A stretch of 64,000 nt of DNA from Xenophilus sp. AP218F (GCA_002213445.1 NJIE01000030.1:23834-87833); one strand, 5' to 3'; shown: positions 8,685 to 17,544, counted from the first letter of the stretch. The notes: generated by a model not told the origin, from the letters alone. Numbers and translations are program-made.

Positions 8685-9944
8685 TCACTTCAGACGCTGG
8701 TTCCAGAACGCGACGGCGTCGTCCAGCGCCTTCTGGGCGTCTTTCTTGCCGGTGACGGCCGCTTCCACGTTGTCGACCAGGTTCTTTTTCAGATCGGCCA
8801 CATTGGGCACGCCGGTCAGCGTCAGGGTGCGGATGCTGCGCGCTACCTTGGCGCCCTGGATGCGCGAGTTTTCAATCGCGCCGCCGGCCGAGGTCTTGAC
8901 GAAGTAGCCGTCGTTCAGCGCCGCCTGGGTGGACGGAAAGGTGGCGCCGGTCACCTTGGAGAACGCCAGCTGCTGGGCGTCGCTGGTCAGGAACTTGGCG
9001 AACTTCACCGCTTCGGCCTGGGTCTTGGCCGGCAGTCCCTTGGAGACGGCCCAACTGAACAGATAGCCGCCCTGCACGATCTTGGTGGGGCCTAGCGGAG
9101 CCGGGTGCACCACGGTGGCGGCGTAGATGGCGCGCGCGTCGCTTTGCGTCTTCTGCGTCGCGGTGGGCGCGGTTTCCATCATCGCCAGGCGGCCGCTGTT
9201 GTAGAGCTTGATGCTGTCCTGGAAATTGTCGTCGGCGAACAGGCTGTCGCGCGCCAGCGCGCCAGCCTTGTAGGCGTCGGCGAACTTGCGGATCAGCGCG
9301 GCGTGCCGCGGGCTGTTGAACACCGCTTTGCCGTTTTCGATCAGCGGCAGACCCTGGCCCAGCATGATGCCGTCTATCTGTCCCAGTTGCGGCAGCAGGC
9401 CCGGCACGCCGGTCTTGGCCTTGATGATCTTGGCGAGGCGCAGCTCCTCGTCCAGGCTTGCCACCGGCTGGTTGGGATTCAGGCCGGCTTTCCTGAACAG
9501 CTCGCCGTTGACGGTCAGCACGTTGACGTTGTTGTACCAGGGCAGGCCGTAGAGCTTGCCGTGGAAGGTCAGGTCGGCCAGCGCGTTGGGCAGGTAGGCC
9601 GCCTTTTCCGCGCCGATGGCGCCGTCCAGCGGCAGCAGCGTGCCCTTTTGCGCGTATTTGTATAGCCGCGGCACGTCGTGGTTGACCAGCGCCGGCGGCT
9701 TGCCGGCGGCGATGGCGGCGTTGAGCTTGGTTTCGAAGTTCTCGTTGAACACGTCCACCCACTGCACTTCCACATTCGGGTTCTGCGCTTCGTAGCTCTT
9801 CTTGGCGCTGGCGAAGTAGTTGTCGAAGCGCGGCTTGAGCGAGTCGGTCCAGAATTCCAGCCGGATCTTCTCGGCCTGGGCGTGGCTTGCCAGCGCGCAC
9901 AGCAAGAGGCCGAGCGCGCCGATCGATAAGCGTTTGCCTTGCAT
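8685..9944 (-). CDS. Sugar ABC transporter solute-binding protein
   Basis: Periplasmic family 1 extracellular solute-binding protein, 419 residues. A Sec signal peptide covers residues 1-24, with likely cleavage after AQA. The mature chain begins EKIRLEFWTDSLKPRFDNYF. AGGAGA precedes the ATG. It delivers substrate to the two permeases encoded downstream. Next to a BadF-type sugar kinase and a GH9 enzyme resembling exo-glucosaminidases, the likely ligand is a short glucosamine/chitin-type oligosaccharide; ligand identity is inference. Confidence 0.9.
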   Translation of the reverse strand: MQGKRLSIGALGLLLCALASHAQAEKIRLEFWTDSLKPRFDNYFASAKKSYEAQNPNVEVQWVDVFNENFETKLNAAIAAGKPPALVNHDVPRLYKYAQKGTLLPLDGAIGAEKAAYLPNALADLTFHGKLYGLPWYNNVNVLTVNGELFRKAGLNPNQPVASLDEELRLAKIIKAKTGVPGLLPQLGQIDGIMLGQGLPLIENGKAVFNSPRHAALIRKFADAYKAGALARDSLFADDNFQDSIKLYNSGRLAMMETAPTATQKTQSDARAIYAATVVHPAPLGPTKIVQGGYLFSWAVSKGLPAKTQAEAVKFAKFLTSDAQQLAFSKVTGATFPSTQAALNDGYFVKTSAGGAIENSRIQGAKVARSIRTLTLTGVPNVADLKKNLVDNVEAAVTGKKDAQKALDDAVAFWNQRLK

Positions 9945-9982
9945 TCATGTCTCCTGATTTGAGCGGCGGGCGATGGCCCGCC

Positions 9983-10849
9983 TCAGCGTTGCAGCAACAA
10001 CAAGGCCCCTTGGGCGGAATCCCCTTGCGGGGCCGCCAGCAAGCGACGGAATTCGGGCGGCAGCCAGTCGCGCAGGGCCGCGCCCAGGCCGCCGCACAGC
10101 GCGATGGGCAGCTCGCCTTGCGGATCCAGCGCCTGGGCGATGGCCCAGGCGTCGCGGCCGGCCTGGCGCAGCAGTTCGGCCGCGGCGGAGTCCTCTTCGG
10201 CATGCCGCACCACCAGCGGCGCCAGTTGCGCGTACTGGCCGGCGCTGTGGTGGCTGTTCCAGTTCATCATCGCCTGCCAGTCGCCGCCCACGTAAGCGAG
10301 CACGGCGCGGGTCAGCGGCGAATGGCGCAGGCGGCCATCCAGCGCCATCTGGGTAAGCTGGGTGGCGCGCTGGCCCAGCCAGGCGCCGCTGGCCTCGTCG
10401 CCGCAGGGATAGCCCCAGCCGCCCACCTCGCGGTGGCTGCCGTCGGCGTAGAGCGCTTCGCCTATGCTGCCGGTGCCCAGCGCCACGATCACGCCGGGCC
10501 GGCCGCCGTGCGCGCCCAGCAGCGTGGTATAGCCGTCGGTGGCCAGCGCCAGCCGCGCGAAGTCCGGCGCTTGCCGTTTGAATTCTTCCGCCCAGGCGTG
10601 GTTGTGGACGCCGGCGAGACCCAGGCCGATTTCGCAGCGCGAGAGGGCGGGCGTCGGTTCTCCCAGCGAGCGGAAGGCGCGTTCCAACGTGTCCAGAATG
10701 GTGTGCCAGGCGCGTTCCGAGCCGCGGGCCAGGGTAGATGCGCCGCCTTCGGCCTGGGCGAGCGGCTGGCCGCGCCTATCCAGAATGCGCAGGCGCGTGC
10801 CAGTGCCGCCGCCGTCCACGCCGATGCGATAGTCGGGAGAAGTTTGCAT
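9983..10849 (-). CDS. BadF/BadG/BcrA/BcrD-type sugar kinase (glucosamine or N-acetylglucosamine kinase-like)
   Basis: ASKHA-fold ATP-dependent kinase of 288 residues. The phosphate-1 motif is IGVDGGGTGTR at residue 9, and the mid-protein motifs are GLGLAGVHN and ALGTGSIGEA. The same family includes N-acetylglucosamine kinases and the glucosamine-specific kinase GspK of Vibrio, which is encoded beside a GH9 exo-glucosaminidase and an ABC importer in an arrangement very like this one. It is predicted to phosphorylate the monosaccharide released by the GH9 enzyme. It lies 38 bases upstream of the binding-protein gene in the same operon and is divergent from the ROK regulator. Confidence 0.85.
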   Translation of the reverse strand: MQTSPDYRIGVDGGGTGTRLRILDRRGQPLAQAEGGASTLARGSERAWHTILDTLERAFRSLGEPTPALSRCEIGLGLAGVHNHAWAEEFKRQAPDFARLALATDGYTTLLGAHGGRPGVIVALGTGSIGEALYADGSHREVGGWGYPCGDEASGAWLGQRATQLTQMALDGRLRHSPLTRAVLAYVGGDWQAMMNWNSHHSAGQYAQLAPLVVRHAEEDSAAAELLRQAGRDAWAIAQALDPQGELPIALCGGLGAALRDWLPPEFRRLLAAPQGDSAQGALLLLQR

Positions 10850-10891
10850 GGTGTTCGAATCCCGGAGCGTCAGGTTGGTAATGGCTATGTC

Positions 10892-10966
10892 ATTTTTGTC
10901 CCTGCCGAGTTAAGCATTGCCAAGATTTTAAGTCAATAATTTGTATTTAATTGGCATGACAAAAAT
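10892..10966. promoter_or_regulatory. Divergent promoter/operator region of the sugar locus
   Basis: A perfect 9-bp inverted repeat, ATTTTTGTC (10892-10900) and GACAAAAAT (10958-10966), flanks an AT-rich centre. That centre contains AATTTGTATTTAATTGG (10938-10954), which resembles a sequence in front of the GH9 gene (12257-12272). It is a likely binding region for the ROK regulator encoded to the right. Confidence 0.45.
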
Positions 10967-11014
10967 CAAGCAAGCGGCTTGCTGGCCGCTTATGGCATCG
11001 CCATACTGCTGGCC

Positions 11015-12229
11015 ATGGCTATCCATTACTCCCGGCCGGAGGCTTTGACGGTTTCCGGCACCAATCTTGAGCTGGCCCGTTCCCACAACCGGCGCGCGGT
11101 GATCGAAACCGTGCGTCTCAACGGCCAGCTGACCCGCGCCGATCTGGCGAGGCTCACGGCGCTGACGCCGCAAACGGTCTCCAATATCGCCGGCGAGCTG
11201 CTGGACGCCGGCCTGCTGCTGGCGGGCGAGCCGTTGCGCGACGGCGCGCGCGGCCAGCCGGCGATTCCGCTGCGCATCAACCCCGACGGCGCGTATTCGA
11301 TAGGCGTGCAGCTGGATCAGCAGCAGCTGGTCGCGGTGGCGGTAGATCTGGCGGGCCAGGTGCGCGGGCGAACGCGTTACCCGGCGTCGCGGCCGACGCC
11401 CGCGGTCGCGCTGCCCCTGATCCGGCAGGCGTTGGCCGACTTGCGCGCCGTGCCCGGGCTGGATTGGCGGCGTTTGCTGGGGATGGGCCTGGTGATGCCG
11501 GGGCCGTTCGGCGTGGCGGGCATGACCTCGGTCGGTCCCACCACGCTGCCGGGCTGGGAGGAAGTGGACGCCGCCGGCTTGCAGGCGACGCTGGGGTTGC
11601 CGGTCTTGCTGCAAAAGGACGCCACCGCCGCGGCGATAGGCGAGCGCTTGCATGGCATCGCCAGCGGCATGCAGAACTTCGTCTACCTGTTCGTCGGCCA
11701 CGGTCTGGGGGCAGGCCTGTTTCTGGACGGCCGCCTCTATACCGGCTTGCGCCGCAATGCCGGCGAAGTGGGGCACATGATCGTGATGCCGGACGGTCGG
11801 CCGTGCAGTTGCGGCAATCATGGCTGCCTGGAGCGGTACGTCTCGCTGCAATCGTTGTACGAAACGCTGGGGTGGCAGGGCGAGGCGGGCGACTGCCTGG
11901 CGCGTCTGGCGCGGCTGGAAGGCGAGGACGCCTGGGCGGCGGAGCGCTGGCTGGCGATGGCGGCGCGCGCCTTGCGCCAGGCGGTGAACATCCTGGAATG
12001 CCTGCTGGACGTGGAAGGCGTGGTGATAGGCGGCTTGCTGCCGGCGGCGCTGCTGGCGCAACTGGTGGAGCGCCTGCACCCGCTGCCGGCCTCGATACGG
12101 CAGTGCGACGGGCCCAGATTGCAGGTGGGCGCGGCCGGCGGCGATGTGGTGGCGCTGGGCGCGGCGGCCTTGCCGATTTTCGACGAATTCAACCCCGGCT
12201 ACGAGGCTTTGCTCAAGGCGTCGGCCTGA
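11015..12229 (+). CDS. ROK-family transcriptional repressor (NagC/Mlc/XylR type)
   Basis: It has 404 residues. An N-terminal winged helix-turn-helix (about residues 15-75, including LTRADLARLTALTPQTVSNI) is followed by a ROK sugar-kinase-like domain. The zinc-binding signature is GHMIVMPDG...CSCGNHGCLERY around residues 250-275. Such proteins repress sugar genes until a sugar or sugar phosphate binds. It is divergent from the kinase/ABC operon and directly upstream of the GH9 gene, so both are the expected targets. The start is uncertain: 11015 is the first ATG, and no strong ribosome binding site is visible. MtfA, an anti-repressor of ROK protein Mlc in E. coli, is encoded nearby. Confidence 0.87.
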   Translation: MAIHYSRPEALTVSGTNLELARSHNRRAVIETVRLNGQLTRADLARLTALTPQTVSNIAGELLDAGLLLAGEPLRDGARGQPAIPLRINPDGAYSIGVQLDQQQLVAVAVDLAGQVRGRTRYPASRPTPAVALPLIRQALADLRAVPGLDWRRLLGMGLVMPGPFGVAGMTSVGPTTLPGWEEVDAAGLQATLGLPVLLQKDATAAAIGERLHGIASGMQNFVYLFVGHGLGAGLFLDGRLYTGLRRNAGEVGHMIVMPDGRPCSCGNHGCLERYVSLQSLYETLGWQGEAGDCLARLARLEGEDAWAAERWLAMAARALRQAVNILECLLDVEGVVIGGLLPAALLAQLVERLHPLPASIRQCDGPRLQVGAAGGDVVALGAAALPIFDEFNPGYEALLKASA

Positions 12230-12256
12230 ATGCCGGATGGGCGTTTTATAACAAAC

Positions 12257-12272
12257 AATTTGATTTAAATGG
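12257..12272. promoter_or_regulatory. AT-rich element before the GH9 gene
   Basis: AATTTGATTTAAATGG lies just upstream of the GH9 ribosome binding site (GGAG at 12271-12274) and resembles AATTTGTATTTAATTGG in the divergent regulator/kinase promoter. It is a candidate second operator for the ROK protein; the similarity was found by eye only. Confidence 0.4.
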
Positions 12273-12282
12273 AGCGACGCGG

Positions 12283-13956
12283 ATGCGCATATTGTTCAAC
12301 CACCTGGGCTTTGACGCGGCGGCCAGCAAGCGGGTCTTGCTGCAGGCGCGGGAGCTGGGCGGCGGCGAGCTGGTGTTGCTGGACGAGGCGCGCCGCGAGG
12401 TTGCGCGCGCCGCCTTGCGGCCGCTGGGCGGCGTGCCGGGCTGGGGCGAGTGGCGTTACTGGCAGGCCACCTTCGGATCGATCGAGCGCCCGGGGCGCGG
12501 CGGTTATCAATTCTGGCTGCCGGGCAGCGAGCCGCCGCTGGTGTCCGCTCCGTTTGCCATCGGCGACGGGCAATTCGGCGCGCCCTTGCTGTCCGACCTG
12601 CTCAACTATTTCAAGTCGCAGCGCGCCAGCGGCCTTTACGACTTCGCCGACCGTTCGGCGAAGGTCTTCGGCTGCGACGAGCGGCGCGACGCGCGCGGCG
12701 GCTGGTACGACGCCTCCGGCGATTGCTCCAAGTACCTGACGCACCTGTCCTACGCCAACTTCCTCAACCCGCAGCAAACGCCGTTGCTGGTCTGGAATCT
12801 GCTGGCCGCCCGCGACGCGCTGCCGCCGCAGCCCAAGTGGTTTGCCGAGCGCATGGTGGACGAGGCGCTGCATGGCGCGGACTTTCTGCTGCGGATGCAG
12901 CATCCGGATGGATTCTTTTATCAGACCTTGTTCGATGGCTGGAGCAAGGATGAAACCCGGCGCGAGTTGTGCGCTTACGCCACGCAACAGGGGCAGCGAC
13001 TGGAAAGCTATCGCGCGGGCTGGCGGCAGGGCGGCGGCATGGCCATCGCGGCGCTGGCGCGCGCCAGCGGCTTGCCGCGCGACGGCGAGGCGGCGCGCGG
13101 CGACTACCTGGCGGCGGCGCGGCGGGGCTTTGCCCATCTCGAGCGGCATGGCGACGCCTATTTGCCGGATGGCAGCGAAAACCTGATCGACGATTACTGC
13201 GCCCTGCTGGCGGCTTGCGAATTGTACGCCGCCAGCGGCGCGGCCGAATACGAGAGGGCGGCGGCGCGCCGCATCGCCGCCATGCTGGCGCGGCAGGACG
13301 AGCGCGGCTGGTGGATGGACGCGGCGCGCCAGCGCAGCTTCGTTCACGCCAGCGACGCCGGCTTGCCCTATCTGGCGATCTTGCGCTTTTTGCGGCTGTT
13401 TCCCGAGGGCGAGGCAGCTGGCGCGGCGCAGGCCGGTCTGCGTCGCGGCCTGGCGGCGGAGCTGGCGCGCGGCGCCGGAGACGGCAATCCTTTCGGCTAC
13501 CCGCGCCAATGGGTGGCGCAGCCGGGCCGCGCGGCGCGCGAGCAGTTTTTCGCGCCGCAGGACAATGGCAGCGGCTACTGGTGGCAGGGGGAAAACGCCA
13601 GGCTGGCGTCGCTGGCCGCCGCGGCGTGGGGCGCGGCGCGACAGCTGCGGGAGGCGGCGCTGTCGCCCGGGCTGGATGCATACGCGCAGGCGGCGCTGGA
13701 CTGGATTCTGGGCCGCAACCCGTTCGACGTGTGCATGCTGCAAGGCCACGGCCGCAACAACCCGCAGTACGAGCCGGGCTATTTCAACGCGGCCGGCGGA
13801 GTGTGCAACGGCATTACCGCCGCGCCTGGCGATGAAGATGGCATCGCGTTCCTGTTGCCGGAAGAAACCGACATCAGCCAATCCTGGCGCTGGAGCGAGC
13901 AGTGGCTGCCCCACGCCGCCTGGCTGTTGCTGGCGTTGGCGCTGCGTCCGGCGTGA
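12283..13956 (+). CDS. Glycoside hydrolase family 9 protein, exo-glucosaminidase-like
   Basis: It has 557 residues and no signal peptide, so it is probably cytosolic. A short N-terminal Ig-like region (to about residue 90) precedes a GH9 alpha-barrel. The catalytic aspartate region reads GGWYDASGDCSKYL (Asp143, Asp147); candidate acid glutamates are in WWQGENARL (Glu437) and SWRWSEQWL near the C-terminus. The ASGD...LSYANFLNPQQTP stretch is characteristic of the Vibrio-type GH9 enzymes that remove glucosamine from chitosan oligosaccharides, rather than of cellulases. Together with the importer and kinase it would hydrolyse imported disaccharides. The ATG follows GGAGCGACGCGG. Confidence 0.85.
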   Translation: MRILFNHLGFDAAASKRVLLQARELGGGELVLLDEARREVARAALRPLGGVPGWGEWRYWQATFGSIERPGRGGYQFWLPGSEPPLVSAPFAIGDGQFGAPLLSDLLNYFKSQRASGLYDFADRSAKVFGCDERRDARGGWYDASGDCSKYLTHLSYANFLNPQQTPLLVWNLLAARDALPPQPKWFAERMVDEALHGADFLLRMQHPDGFFYQTLFDGWSKDETRRELCAYATQQGQRLESYRAGWRQGGGMAIAALARASGLPRDGEAARGDYLAAARRGFAHLERHGDAYLPDGSENLIDDYCALLAACELYAASGAAEYERAAARRIAAMLARQDERGWWMDAARQRSFVHASDAGLPYLAILRFLRLFPEGEAAGAAQAGLRRGLAAELARGAGDGNPFGYPRQWVAQPGRAAREQFFAPQDNGSGYWWQGENARLASLAAAAWGAARQLREAALSPGLDAYAQAALDWILGRNPFDVCMLQGHGRNNPQYEPGYFNAAGGVCNGITAAPGDEDGIAFLLPEETDISQSWRWSEQWLPHAAWLLLALALRPA

Positions 13957-13970
13957 GCGGCCCGGCATGA

Positions 13971-14003
13971 AAAAAGCCACCGCGGAGGCGGTGGCTTTTT
14001 TTT
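13971..14003. terminator. Bidirectional terminator between the GH9 gene and rhlE
   Basis: Stem GCCACCGC / GCGGTGGC with a GGAG loop, an A-run on the left and eight T on the right. It serves the GH9 gene on the plus strand and the converging helicase gene on the minus strand. Confidence 0.9.
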
Positions 14004-14014
14004 AGAGCAAGGCC

Positions 14015-15349
14015 TTACTGGGCGTTGCTGCGGCTGCGGTCGCTGCTGTTGCGCGGACCGCGGCTGCCTTGGTAGCCGCCTTCGCGGCGCTGGCCCTGGT
14101 AACCGCCTTCGCGACGATTGCCCTGATAACCGCCGCGGCCGCCGCTGCCCGGACGACGATCGCCGTAACCGCCCGGCTTGCCGTTGCGACGCGGGCCTTT
14201 CGGCGGGCGACGGGTCGGCTCCATGCCTTCGATCACGCCTTCGGTGATCTGACGCTTCAGGTATTGCTCGATGCGGCGCACCTTGTGGAATTCTTTCGAT
14301 TCCGCCAGGGTGATGGCGGTGCCGTCGCGACCGGCGCGGCCGGTGCGGCCGATGCGGTGCACGTAGTCTTCAGCCTGCTTTGGCAGGTCGAAGTTCACCA
14401 CGTGGGTGATGGTCGGCACGTCGATGCCGCGGGCGGCGACGTCGGTGGCCACCAGAATCTTGATGCGGCCGCGACGCAGGTCGTTCAGGGTGCGGTTGCG
14501 CCAGCTTTGCGGCATGTCGCCGTGCAGGCAGGCGGCGGAGTAACCCTGGTCGGACAGCTTGTCGGCCAGTTCTTCCGAGTACGCCTTGGTGGCGGAGAAG
14601 ATCACGCACTGGTCGAAGCCCGATTCCTTCAGGATGTGATCCAGCAGGCGATGCTTGTGGTTCAGGTCGTCGGCGTACAGCAGGTGCTCTTCGATGGTGC
14701 CGCCGGAAGTTTCGGTGCGGGCGATTTCGATGCGCTGCGGATCGCGGGTCATCTTTTCAGCCATGCGGCCGACGATGCCGTCCAGCGTGGCGGAGAACAG
14801 CACGGTCTGGCGGGTTTCCGGGGTGGCCTTGACGATGGTTTCGATGTCTTCGATGAAGCCCATGTCCAGCATGCGGTCGGCTTCGTCCAGCACCAGCATT
14901 TCCAGGCGCGAGAAGTCGATGCGGCCGGAGCGCATGTGGTCCATCAGACGGCCCGGGGTGGCCACCACCAGGTCAACCGGACGCGACAGCGCGCGGGTCT
15001 GATAGCCGAAGGAGGAACCGCCCACCAGGCAGACGGTTTTCATCCAGCGCAGGTCCTTGCCGTATTCCAGGGCGTTCTTTTCCACTTGCTGCGCCAGTTC
15101 GCGGGTCGGGGTCAGCACCAGCACGCGCGGGCCTTGGCCCTTGCCGGTGGAGCGGGCGGACAGCTTGGTCAGGGCCGGCAGCAAGAAGGCTGCGGTCTTG
15201 CCGCTGCCAGTCTGCGCGGAAACCAGCAGGTCGCGGCCGGCGATCGCGGCCGGCACGGCTTGCGCCTGCACTTCGGTCGGCGAGGTGTAGCCGGCGGTTT
15301 CCAGCGCGCGCAGAATGGTCGGAGCAATGCCCAGATCGGAAAAATGCAT
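14015..15349 (-). CDS. rhlE: DEAD-box ATP-dependent RNA helicase, RhlE type
   Basis: It unwinds short RNA duplexes using ATP and is linked to ribosome assembly and RNA turnover. At 444 residues, the motifs in order are AQTGSGKT (I), PTRELAQQ (Ia), VATPGRL (Ib), DEAD (II), SAT (III) and HRIGRTGR (VI). The last 55 or so residues are a basic, low-complexity RGG/GYQG-repeat tail for non-specific RNA binding. The start at 15349 (MHFSDLGI) is chosen over an upstream in-frame codon because AAAGGA lies just before it and homologues begin there. A promoter about 240 bases upstream implies a long 5' leader. Confidence 0.93.
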   Translation of the reverse strand: MHFSDLGIAPTILRALETAGYTSPTEVQAQAVPAAIAGRDLLVSAQTGSGKTAAFLLPALTKLSARSTGKGQGPRVLVLTPTRELAQQVEKNALEYGKDLRWMKTVCLVGGSSFGYQTRALSRPVDLVVATPGRLMDHMRSGRIDFSRLEMLVLDEADRMLDMGFIEDIETIVKATPETRQTVLFSATLDGIVGRMAEKMTRDPQRIEIARTETSGGTIEEHLLYADDLNHKHRLLDHILKESGFDQCVIFSATKAYSEELADKLSDQGYSAACLHGDMPQSWRNRTLNDLRRGRIKILVATDVAARGIDVPTITHVVNFDLPKQAEDYVHRIGRTGRAGRDGTAITLAESKEFHKVRRIEQYLKRQITEGVIEGMEPTRRPPKGPRRNGKPGGYGDRRPGSGGRGGYQGNRREGGYQGQRREGGYQGSRGPRNSSDRSRSNAQ

Positions 15350-15589
15350 GTATGTCCTTTCAAAGCCGGATGTGGCCGGCGTCACTTAAGCCAGGTTGGT
15401 GGCGGTCGGTTCTTACGGCGCCTTTAAGCCGTAAATCATCGGCACTAACCTGAGCAAGCGGCGAACAGCGGTCCAGTCTGATACGACATTAAGCGTGGAC
15501 GAAGCCTGGAAAGGGTCAGGGACGATGAAGATAATCTCACTCGGGCCGAGGCGTGAGGTGTGTGGCCCGGTGGAAGCACAAGAGGCCGG

Positions 15590-15618
15590 ACTATACGTTA
15601 ATTCGCGCCGCCAGGCAA
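15590..15618 (-). promoter_or_regulatory. Sigma-70 promoter for rhlE, with a ~235-nt leader
   Basis: On the minus strand, -35 TTGCCT and -10 TATAGT are separated by exactly 17 bp. Transcription would start near 15583, leaving about 235 untranslated bases before the rhlE ATG. The 558-bp gap between rhlE and the EAL gene holds no other gene that I can support. Confidence 0.65.
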
Positions 15619-15907
15619 CTGTTTTTTGCAATCTGCCTTGCTAAGTAATTGATTGTTTATGGCTTGATTGTCCCGGTTTTTCAAAAAAACGGATGGGCTC
15701 GCGCGGGGGCGGGGCGAAGCCCGGTCTGATAGCGGCTTGAATTTGCAGGCATAAGCCGGATGCGGGCGGATTGGGCACGGCGCGGCGGCGCTGGCGAAAT
15801 TTGGCGCGACGGAAGGCCGGGGATGGCGATTCGGGCGCGACTATCTACACTTCAAAGCAGCCGGGGAGGCGGAGCGGCCGCCGTCGCCGGCCATTGGGGT
15901 GAGGTCG

Positions 15908-17482
15908 ATGAAACAGCTGATCCGGCGCTGGATGGGCGGGCTTGGCAGGCCGGCGCGGCCGGGGCAGGTGTACGCCGCCTGTCTGGCGCTGTGCCTGCTG
16001 CCGGCCTTGCTGTTGCTGTGCCTGGGGAGTTTGTGGAGCGGGCGCGCCGAGTTGCTGGAGCGCGGCCAGGCCCTGGCCGGGCAGGTGGAGCCGCCGCTGC
16101 GCGCCGGTTTTGCCGCCCTGCAGCGCGTGCAGCGAGTGCCTCTTGGCGGGCGCGGCTGCGATCTGGCTCGCGCCAGGCTGGCCTCCATCGTGCAGCAAAC
16201 GCCGTACGCCCGCTACGCCTACAAGCAGCAAGAAGGTTTGCCTGCGTGCACGTCGGACGAGGCGCGCGCGGATCGGCCGCTTGGCGACCAGTCCTTGAGC
16301 CTGGTGCTGGACGAAGGGCGCGGGCCGGCCCTGGCCTTGGCCGAGCCGGGCGCCGACCATGCGGTGCTGGAGCTGGGGACGGAGTGGTTGCAAGCCTTGC
16401 TCGCACAGGCCGGAAGCGGGGGCGTGGCGGCGAGCGTGCAGGTGGGGGCGCGGGCCCTGGCGGCCGACGGCTCGGTGCGACTGCATGAGGAGGATCGGCC
16501 GGACGCGGCGATTGCGCTGCAAACCTTGCCGGTGCCTGTCGCCGTGCAGCTGCGCCGGCCGTGGTGGCGGGAGGTGGGCGCCGGCGTGGCCGGCCATCTG
16601 GAGGCCTTGCTGCTGGCCGCGATGCTGGGCGGGGGGCTGGGCTGGAGCCTGCTCAGAAGCCGCGGCGCGCGCAACGCGGCGGGCTGGGAGATCGAGCAGG
16701 GCATGCGCCATGACGAATTCTTCATCCATTACCAGCCGATCGTCGCGGCGGTGAGCGGCGAATGCGTCGGGGCCGAGGTGCTGGCTCGCTGGAAGCATCC
16801 GGCGCAGGGCAATGTGCGCGCCGAACTGTTCATTCCGGCGGCGATCGACGCGGGGCTGATCATTCCCCTGACGCGCCATCTGCTGCGCAAGGCGGCGGAG
16901 GAGTTGAAGTCGGTGGCGTTGCCGCCGCGCTTCATGCTGGGGGTGAATGTCGTCGCCGAGCACTTGGCCTCGCCGCAGTTGCCCGACGATTGCCGGGAGT
17001 TGCTGGCGCTGCTGCAGGCCAAGCAGGGAGTGCTGGTGCTGGAGGTGTCCGAGCGCTCGGCGTTGCGGGATGATTCGGGCGCGCCGGATGTGATCGCCGG
17101 CTTGCGCCGGATGGGCGTCAGGCTGGCGCTGGACGATTTCGGCGCCGGCCACGCCGACAAGGCCTACTTGCGCAAATGGGGCTTCGACTACCTGAAAGTG
17201 GAGAAGGGCTACGTTTCCGCGCTGGGGCAAGATTGCCTGCGCGGGAATATCCTCGACGGGCTGCTGCTGTCTTCCGGAAAAATGGGCGCGCAAGTCATCG
17301 TCAAGGGCGTGGAGACGCAGGGCCAGCAAAGCTATCTCAACGTCAAGGGCTTCGAGTACTTGCAGGGCTTCTACTTCGGCAAGCCGATGGCGCTCAACCA
17401 TTTCCGGCAGTGGCTGTATTCCGGCATCCTGGAGAGCCGGGGCGGCCTGTCGCGCCGCGCCGGCGACGTCGCGTCGCGCTGA
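15908..17482 (+). CDS. Membrane EAL-domain protein with CSS-type sensor, probably degenerate
   Basis: It has 524 residues: a transmembrane helix at about 20-43, a periplasmic CSS-like domain with two cysteines (GRGCD and GLPACTS), a second helix near 235-255 and a C-terminal EAL domain from about 275. EAL domains hydrolyse cyclic di-GMP. EVLARW (the EAL motif), NVV, LEVSER, DDFGAG and K of LKVEKG are present. The usual LKID reads LKVE, and the usual EGVET reads KGVET, removing an acidic residue of the active-site set. It may therefore be a c-di-GMP-binding or redox-sensing protein rather than an active phosphodiesterase. The ATG is preceded by GGGGTGAGG. Confidence 0.85.
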   Translation: MKQLIRRWMGGLGRPARPGQVYAACLALCLLPALLLLCLGSLWSGRAELLERGQALAGQVEPPLRAGFAALQRVQRVPLGGRGCDLARARLASIVQQTPYARYAYKQQEGLPACTSDEARADRPLGDQSLSLVLDEGRGPALALAEPGADHAVLELGTEWLQALLAQAGSGGVAASVQVGARALAADGSVRLHEEDRPDAAIALQTLPVPVAVQLRRPWWREVGAGVAGHLEALLLAAMLGGGLGWSLLRSRGARNAAGWEIEQGMRHDEFFIHYQPIVAAVSGECVGAEVLARWKHPAQGNVRAELFIPAAIDAGLIIPLTRHLLRKAAEELKSVALPPRFMLGVNVVAEHLASPQLPDDCRELLALLQAKQGVLVLEVSERSALRDDSGAPDVIAGLRRMGVRLALDDFGAGHADKAYLRKWGFDYLKVEKGYVSALGQDCLRGNILDGLLLSSGKMGAQVIVKGVETQGQQSYLNVKGFEYLQGFYFGKPMALNHFRQWLYSGILESRGGLSRRAGDVASR

Positions 17483-17483
17483 T

Positions 17484-17513
17484 TTGGGCGGCGGCGGCCG
17501 CGTTTGCTACAAT
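17484..17513 (+). promoter_or_regulatory. Sigma-70-like promoter for the 17545 gene
   Basis: -35 TTGGGC and -10 TACAAT with an 18-bp spacer, directly after the EAL gene stop. Transcription would begin about 25 bases before the start codon at 17545. Confidence 0.5.
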
Positions 17514-17544
17514 GCCGCCTTTTTTCTCAGATTAAGGATGCGGA

